A stretch of 64,000 bases of DNA from Chloroflexota bacterium. Its GTDB lineage: Bacteria > Chloroflexota > Anaerolineae > Aggregatilineales > J027. The notes under the pieces are model-generated. The model saw nothing but the letters and a program-made list of their open reading frames with translations, did no database searches and was not told where the DNA came from. A program made the translations under genes and the position numbers. Location of the stretch: contig JABFGB010000022.1 in NCBI GenBank assembly GCA_013112715.1, positions 51,528 to 115,527 of the forward strand, in the 5' to 3' direction. Shown piece after piece: positions 59,851-64,000 of the stretch (position 1 is the stretch's first letter; every line of letters starts with the position of its first letter).

Positions 59851-62652
59851 ATGAGCATTCAGAACCTTGCAGGGCAAACACTGGGCCAATATGAACTGCG
59901 CGAACTGCTAGGCGAAGGCGGCATGGGGGCAGTCTATCGGGCCTTCCAGCGCACCCTCGAACGCGAGGTAGCCATTAAAGTGCTGCCTGCTTCATTGGCG
60001 GCCCAAACGGGTTATATCGAACGTTTTACCCGCGAAGCCCGCACCGCCGCCGCACTTGAGCATCAAAATATCGTCCCGGTTTATGATTACGGCACACAGG
60101 GCAGCATCAGCTATGTTGTGATGCGTTTGTTGACGGGCGGCACATTGGCGGATCGGCTGACTCACAGCTTTGAAGAAAATCGCCCACTTCCCTCCCTGCA
60201 AGAAACCTCCGACATCACTCGCCAATTGGCAAGCGCGTTGGATTATGCCCACAGTCAAGGTGTCATTCACCGCGACATCAAAGCCAACAACATCATGTTT
60301 GATCGGCAGGGCACACCCTTTGTGGTGGATTTTGGCATCGCCAAACTGCTCAACGCGACCAGCGCCCTCACCGGAACAGGCGTCGCAATGGGTACGCCGT
60401 CCTATATGGCCCCCGAACAATGGCAGGGTAAAGATATTGGCCCAGCCGCGGATCAATATGCGCTGGCGGTGCTGGTGTATGCGATGCTGACGGGCAAAAT
60501 GCCATTCGAGGCCGATTCGCCCTATCAACTCATGCACAAGCACATGTTTGATGTTCCGACGCCGATTCATACACATCGTGGCGATTTGCCAGAAGCCCTG
60601 CAAAAAGTATTTGATCGAGCTTTTGAAAAAGAACCTAAAAACCGTTTTCCCACGACTACCGACTTTGCGAAGGCGCTAGATGAGGCGGTACGGGTTAGTC
60701 CCAAGCAGGAACCCAGCGGATTTTTTGTCACCCCACTGCCTGTCCGTAAATTTAATGTCCCGCTTCAGCCGATCCCGCCAAATTTGGAAGGGCCAACGAT
60801 TACACCCACTGGCAGCCAAATACCGGAGGCGATGCAGGCCACCATTGCGGATGTGCCCTCTGGCGGTTCACCCCCGACAACCATCCCACCAACCGTACCC
60901 CCTGTTGCTGGAATGCCATCGCGTAATCGGCGGCTGCAAATGGCGGTGCTCGCTGGGGTTGCCGCGCTGATTGTTATCATCGGACTCGCGGTTGTGCTGA
61001 GTAGTGGTGGAGACGATGGGGGCGACGGCGGGGAAGGCAACACTACGCCGGAAACCAGCGACCCTCTGATTCTCGCACAGGGCATTTTGACCGCGACGGC
61101 CTCAGCGAATGGCACGATAACGGCTCAGGCAGGAGTGGCACAGGCCACCGAGGAACCCACATCTGAACCGACGGATGTCCCGGAATCCCCTTCGCCAACA
61201 GCAACGCCTACCACAGTATTGTCACCTTCTGCCACGCGCACCAATACCCCGAACGCCGTCGAAACCTTAGAAGCCCGCGCGACACGGGATTCAGAGCGTA
61301 CTGCGGCGGCCCAAGCGACTGAAGAAGGGACAGAGATACCGACGGCCACCCCAAGCCCATCGCGTACCCCCACTCGCACATTTACACCAACGCGCCAATC
61401 TACGACTGCGCCTTCGGCAACCACAACCAGTACCTCTACGCGCCAACCCACCACTGCGTCTTCGGCAACAGCCACCGCCACGCCAAGCACCAGCCCATCC
61501 CCAACGCGCACCTTTACCGCCACTGTGGATGTCGCAGCTACTAGCGACGCTGCAACCGCCACCCAACAAGCCGCAGGCACTCATCAATCAGCTACGCAAA
61601 ACGCCGTGCAGACGTTGTCGGTACGTGCCACTGCTGATGCTTCCAAGACCCTATCTGCCCGTGCCACCAACGCAGTTGGCCCAACCCAAACAGCACTGGC
61701 GATTGCTGCCATTCAAATTGCCGAAACAAATCGTGAGGTCAATGTTCGCGGTGAACCCAACACCAATGCCCCGATTGTTGCCACTTTGCGGCAGGGCACA
61801 TCCGTAACCATCATCGGCAGCAATGACGATGAGACGTGGTTCAATGTACGTCTCAATAATGGCACAGAGGGCTGGATTCGCGCCGATTTGCTGACGGTGT
61901 TCGGCCCACCAACGGCTACCCCTTCGCCTACTCCCGAACCACAGGTTGAAGAATTTGATGGCGTGCCGATGGTACTTGTCCCTGCTGGCTGTTTTGTGAT
62001 GGGGAGTGATGACACCCAACTCGAAGAGGCGATGAGCATGGGCCTCCCGCAAAATATCGCCGATATGGAAAAGCCGCCCGAAAAGATTTGTTTCGATGCG
62101 CCTTTCTGGATTGACCAATATGAAGTCACCAATGGTCAGTTCGATCAATACAATGGTCAAGCCGCCATGCCCGCTGTGAACGATGATGCCGAAAAACCAC
62201 GTGAACAGGTTTCTTGGGTTGAGGCCAAAGCCTATTGTGAACAGCGCGGAGGCCGTCTGCCCACTGAGGCCGAGTGGGAATATGCGGCGCGCGGCCCGGC
62301 CAACTTCATCTATCCTTGGGGGAACGAATTTATATCAGAAAACGCGACCTACTTGGAAAACAGCAGCAGCCAAGCCCAACCAGTTGGCAGTCATCCCGAC
62401 GGCGTGTCTTGGGTTGGGGCGTATGATATGAGTGGCAATGTGTGGGAATGGACAAGCACGCTTTTTATGGCGTATCCCTACACGACTACGGATGGACGTG
62501 AAGGCGAAGGTGAAGGCAATCGGGTCGTGCGCGGGGGTTCGTATCAAGACCTTGATGAATTTTTGCGGACTTCAATGCGTGTGTTTTGGATTCCCCCAAC
62601 GGACCCCTATCCCTCTATCGGCTTCCGTTGTGCGCGGGATGCTGAAGAATAG
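59851..62652 (+). CDS. Ser/Thr protein kinase with SH3b and FGE-sulfatase domains
   Basis: A 933-residue single-pass kinase. The kinase domain (residues 14-270) is canonical: GEGGMGAVY, Lys43, HRDIKANN with Asp142, DFG at Asp160 and APEQW. One membrane helix lies at about 364-386, followed by a Thr/Pro linker to 620, an SH3b domain (about 625-690) and a C-terminal FGE-sulfatase domain (about 702-931; MVLVPAGCFVMGS, PTEAEWEYAARG, GNVWEWTS, RVVRGGSYQD). The last domain is used for extracytoplasmic ligand binding or non-catalytic roles in many such kinases. It starts 16 bp after hicA, so it may share its transcript with the BMC genes. Confidence 0.94.
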   Translation: MSIQNLAGQTLGQYELRELLGEGGMGAVYRAFQRTLEREVAIKVLPASLAAQTGYIERFTREARTAAALEHQNIVPVYDYGTQGSISYVVMRLLTGGTLADRLTHSFEENRPLPSLQETSDITRQLASALDYAHSQGVIHRDIKANNIMFDRQGTPFVVDFGIAKLLNATSALTGTGVAMGTPSYMAPEQWQGKDIGPAADQYALAVLVYAMLTGKMPFEADSPYQLMHKHMFDVPTPIHTHRGDLPEALQKVFDRAFEKEPKNRFPTTTDFAKALDEAVRVSPKQEPSGFFVTPLPVRKFNVPLQPIPPNLEGPTITPTGSQIPEAMQATIADVPSGGSPPTTIPPTVPPVAGMPSRNRRLQMAVLAGVAALIVIIGLAVVLSSGGDDGGDGGEGNTTPETSDPLILAQGILTATASANGTITAQAGVAQATEEPTSEPTDVPESPSPTATPTTVLSPSATRTNTPNAVETLEARATRDSERTAAAQATEEGTEIPTATPSPSRTPTRTFTPTRQSTTAPSATTTSTSTRQPTTASSATATATPSTSPSPTRTFTATVDVAATSDAATATQQAAGTHQSATQNAVQTLSVRATADASKTLSARATNAVGPTQTALAIAAIQIAETNREVNVRGEPNTNAPIVATLRQGTSVTIIGSNDDETWFNVRLNNGTEGWIRADLLTVFGPPTATPSPTPEPQVEEFDGVPMVLVPAGCFVMGSDDTQLEEAMSMGLPQNIADMEKPPEKICFDAPFWIDQYEVTNGQFDQYNGQAAMPAVNDDAEKPREQVSWVEAKAYCEQRGGRLPTEAEWEYAARGPANFIYPWGNEFISENATYLENSSSQAQPVGSHPDGVSWVGAYDMSGNVWEWTSTLFMAYPYTTTDGREGEGEGNRVVRGGSYQDLDEFLRTSMRVFWIPPTDPYPSIGFRCARDAEE

Positions 62653-62667
62653 ATGTTTCGTCGCTTA

Positions 62668-62688
62668 GGGAGGCAATCAATGCCTCCC
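62668..62688. terminator. Terminator-like hairpin between convergent genes
   Basis: GGGAGGCA (62668-62675) pairs perfectly with TGCCTCCC (62681-62688) around ATCAA. No strong T run. Confidence 0.6.
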
Positions 62689-62700
62689 CAAAGTTGAGAG

Positions 62701-63861
62701 TTAGTAAATACCATAATCAGCCAAGTCAAGATTCAGAACCCGTGCAAACCAAATTAGGGCGGCTTGGCCCCTATGATTTAGCACGCTATCAACTTCTCGA
62801 TTATGCTTTACAGCATTTCGAAAATCCTTAAAGTCTCGCAGCATTTGTTCACACTCAGCCCTAGAACGGTAATAAGCGGAAAAAGACGACCAATTCTGCT
62901 TAAATGAAATTATCTTTACATAGTCAGCTACATCACAGAAATCTAATCTTGCACGAGGGTCATGAAACATACTTTTTGTTGTGCCCGCCGTTTTTCGTAC
63001 ATATTCTTCTATACGGTCGGTGACACTCTTTTGTATGTCACTTGGAATTGCATCTCGCCAATAGTCAGGGCCATATAATGAGGCCAATGTGATATGGATA
63101 TTTTCACGAAGACCCTTTTCGATAGAATCAATTGCCGGATTTCTTACTTCATTTGTAATAAGCGATGAAACCCCACATCTTCGTTTGATTTCATCTAAAA
63201 TTAATTGAGCACGTTGTCGTAAAAATAATTGATAATCATCTGCCCAAACACCCGAATCTTCCCCAACCGGTATCAGATGTGACCTCATGATTTTCTCAAA
63301 ATCATAAAGGTCACTAAAGCCCTCGGCTATTCTTGACAGATATATACTGGGGGGTTTGTCACCAAGTCTTCGATTTAGGTCCTGAGGAATAAAGCAGAAG
63401 TTAGGTATTTTATGGACCTGTCGTGTTTCTAAATTTTTCTGGTCTCGGAGGAAACCAACGGGAAATATATGATGTTTTTCGGCAAGGTTGAATTTTGAAA
63501 AATGTTCTCCCATAATCTGAATTTCAGTCCCATTTTCAAAATGTAGCGGATGTTTGAGATTTAGAAGGCAAAGTACCCCGTTTCTTATTGCAGAGGTAGT
63601 AAATGCCATAGAACCATTTACAAGGCTATTCAGGTCTAACGACAGCGGATAATCTATTTGTTGCCCATCCGTGATTAGGTTCTGTATCCATTTAGCATCT
63701 TCTGACATGCGCGTTTGACTTGCTCCACTATAGCGTTCTGAAAACGTAGTTCTCCAAAACCACTTTTCAAGTTGTTCACGATGCTCATGGGATAACACAG
63801 TGCTAGATTGGGCATAGTAGAAATAATAAGCTAGTACAGGTAGCATTGCATCATAAGGCAA
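62701..63861 (-). pseudogene. GmrSD/DUF262-DUF1524-like protein, N-terminally truncated
   Basis: A 386-codon frame on the minus strand from a TTG. It carries the C-terminal part of a DUF262/GmrSD-type restriction protein: the helical segment MLPVLAYYFYY, then EKHHIFPVGFL near residue 129 that fits the DUF1524 HNH-like His-His site, then LNRRLGDKPPSIYLS. The N-terminal DUF262 domain with its DGQQR-type nucleotide-handling motif is missing. Upstream the frame stays open, without ATG or GTG, to an IS630-like transposase gene that points away, near 63883; this suggests disruption by the element. The region is A+T-rich. GmrSD enzymes restrict modified DNA. Confidence 0.65.
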
Positions 63862-63882
63862 AAAGTCTGCTCTTAAGCCACT

Positions 63883-64000
63883 AGTCGAAAAAGATGAGCG
63901 AGTGAGGTAGACTGGAGGGCATGAGCCGACGAGTCAACTTTCACCTTACCGACGAACAGCTTGCCGAGATCGAGCAAGCAATTAATGGGTCGCCGTATCC
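63883..64000 (+). mobile_element. Left end of IS630-like element, incomplete
   Basis: The block starts just after a TA dinucleotide at 63882-63883, the usual IS630 target, and runs to the window end with the transposase start inside. The end is outside the window, so inverted repeats cannot be compared. The boundary is an estimate. Confidence 0.45.
63921..64000 (+). CDS. IS630-family transposase, N-terminal fragment at window edge
   Basis: Only 26 codons are visible, starting at ATG 63921 with GGAGGG 1-6 bases upstream. The visible start MSRRVNFHLTDEQLAEIEQ and the following region resemble the N-terminal helix-turn-helix of IS630-type transposases. The call is based on the start alone. Confidence 0.5.
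   Translation, partial: MSRRVNFHLTDEQLAEIEQAINGSPY

Noticed and set aside
61125..61580. Minus-strand frame of 151 codons inside the kinase/FGE gene
   Set aside because: Antisense of the Thr/Pro linker; Val/Ala low complexity and no start signal.
1..64000. CRISPR array
   Set aside because: No regularly spaced repeats of 24-40 bases were seen on reading the window.

Overview
The window looks like a chromosomal segment of a Chloroflexota bacterium, most likely from the Anaerolineae and relatives. This is an inference from gene style. The markers are many surface proteins with Thr/Pro-rich 'TPTAT' linkers and SH3b domains, large membrane-anchored Ser/Thr kinases (one ending in an FGE-sulfatase domain), an AapJQMP-type amino-acid transporter, DICT and DIP1984 family proteins, and a PucC-like (BCD family) MFS protein that hints at phototrophic ancestry. 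The DNA is moderately G+C-rich and densely coded. More A+T-rich patches coincide with restriction or defence-like genes (about 13.35-15.47 kb and 62.7-63.9 kb).

Layout. 0-2 kb: three leftward genes, an alpha/beta-hydrolase-like protein cut by the window edge and two unknowns. 2-8.7 kb: a secreted protein, an AIM24 protein, a secreted cyclophilin, a biotin carrier protein, a frameshifted GT-C-type membrane glycosyltransferase and two small membrane proteins. 9-13.3 kb: a GT4 glycosyltransferase translationally coupled to a flippase-like protein, an unknown gene and a DICT-domain histidine kinase. 13.35-15.47 kb: a probable restriction-modification pair. 15.47-18 kb: a strong promoter, a complete T-box leader, a small ORF and thrS, followed by convergent genes for a lipoprotein PBP, Maf and a PcrA-like helicase. 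23.5-28.3 kb: a thioredoxin/NHL protein, the PucC-like MFS, a HAD hydrolase and a VOC protein. 28.4-34 kb: an amino-acid ABC transporter operon. 34-39.4 kb: a GNAT, a second flippase-like protein, an FAD oxidoreductase, a surface protein and ugd. 39.5-44 kb: an M16 peptidase pair, acpS, Uma2, a TOPRIM-like protein and a restriction-endonuclease-like protein. 44.2-47.8 kb: an SH3b lipoprotein, psuG, a surface protein, tRNA-Val(GAC) and a DIP1984 protein.

The most striking part is 48.1-62.7 kb. Two unusual kinases (both with His where the catalytic-loop Asn normally sits) and a TPR/SH3b membrane protein run leftward. Divergent from them is a compact bacterial microcompartment (BMC) locus: a small Imm17-like membrane protein, RpiB-like isomerase, DeoC aldolase, one BMC-H and three BMC-P shell proteins. 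It is followed almost without gaps by hicB-hicA and a canonical kinase/SH3b/FGE protein. Both enzymes carry N-terminal amphipathic extensions typical of BMC cargo-targeting peptides. There is no aldehyde dehydrogenase, PduL or BMC-T. The set resembles the sugar-phosphate-utilising (SPU) BMC type, but the coupling to HicBA and the flanking kinases is unusual.

At the right edge an IS630-like transposase start, cut by the window, lies head-to-head with a DUF262/GmrSD-like gene that has lost its 5' part.
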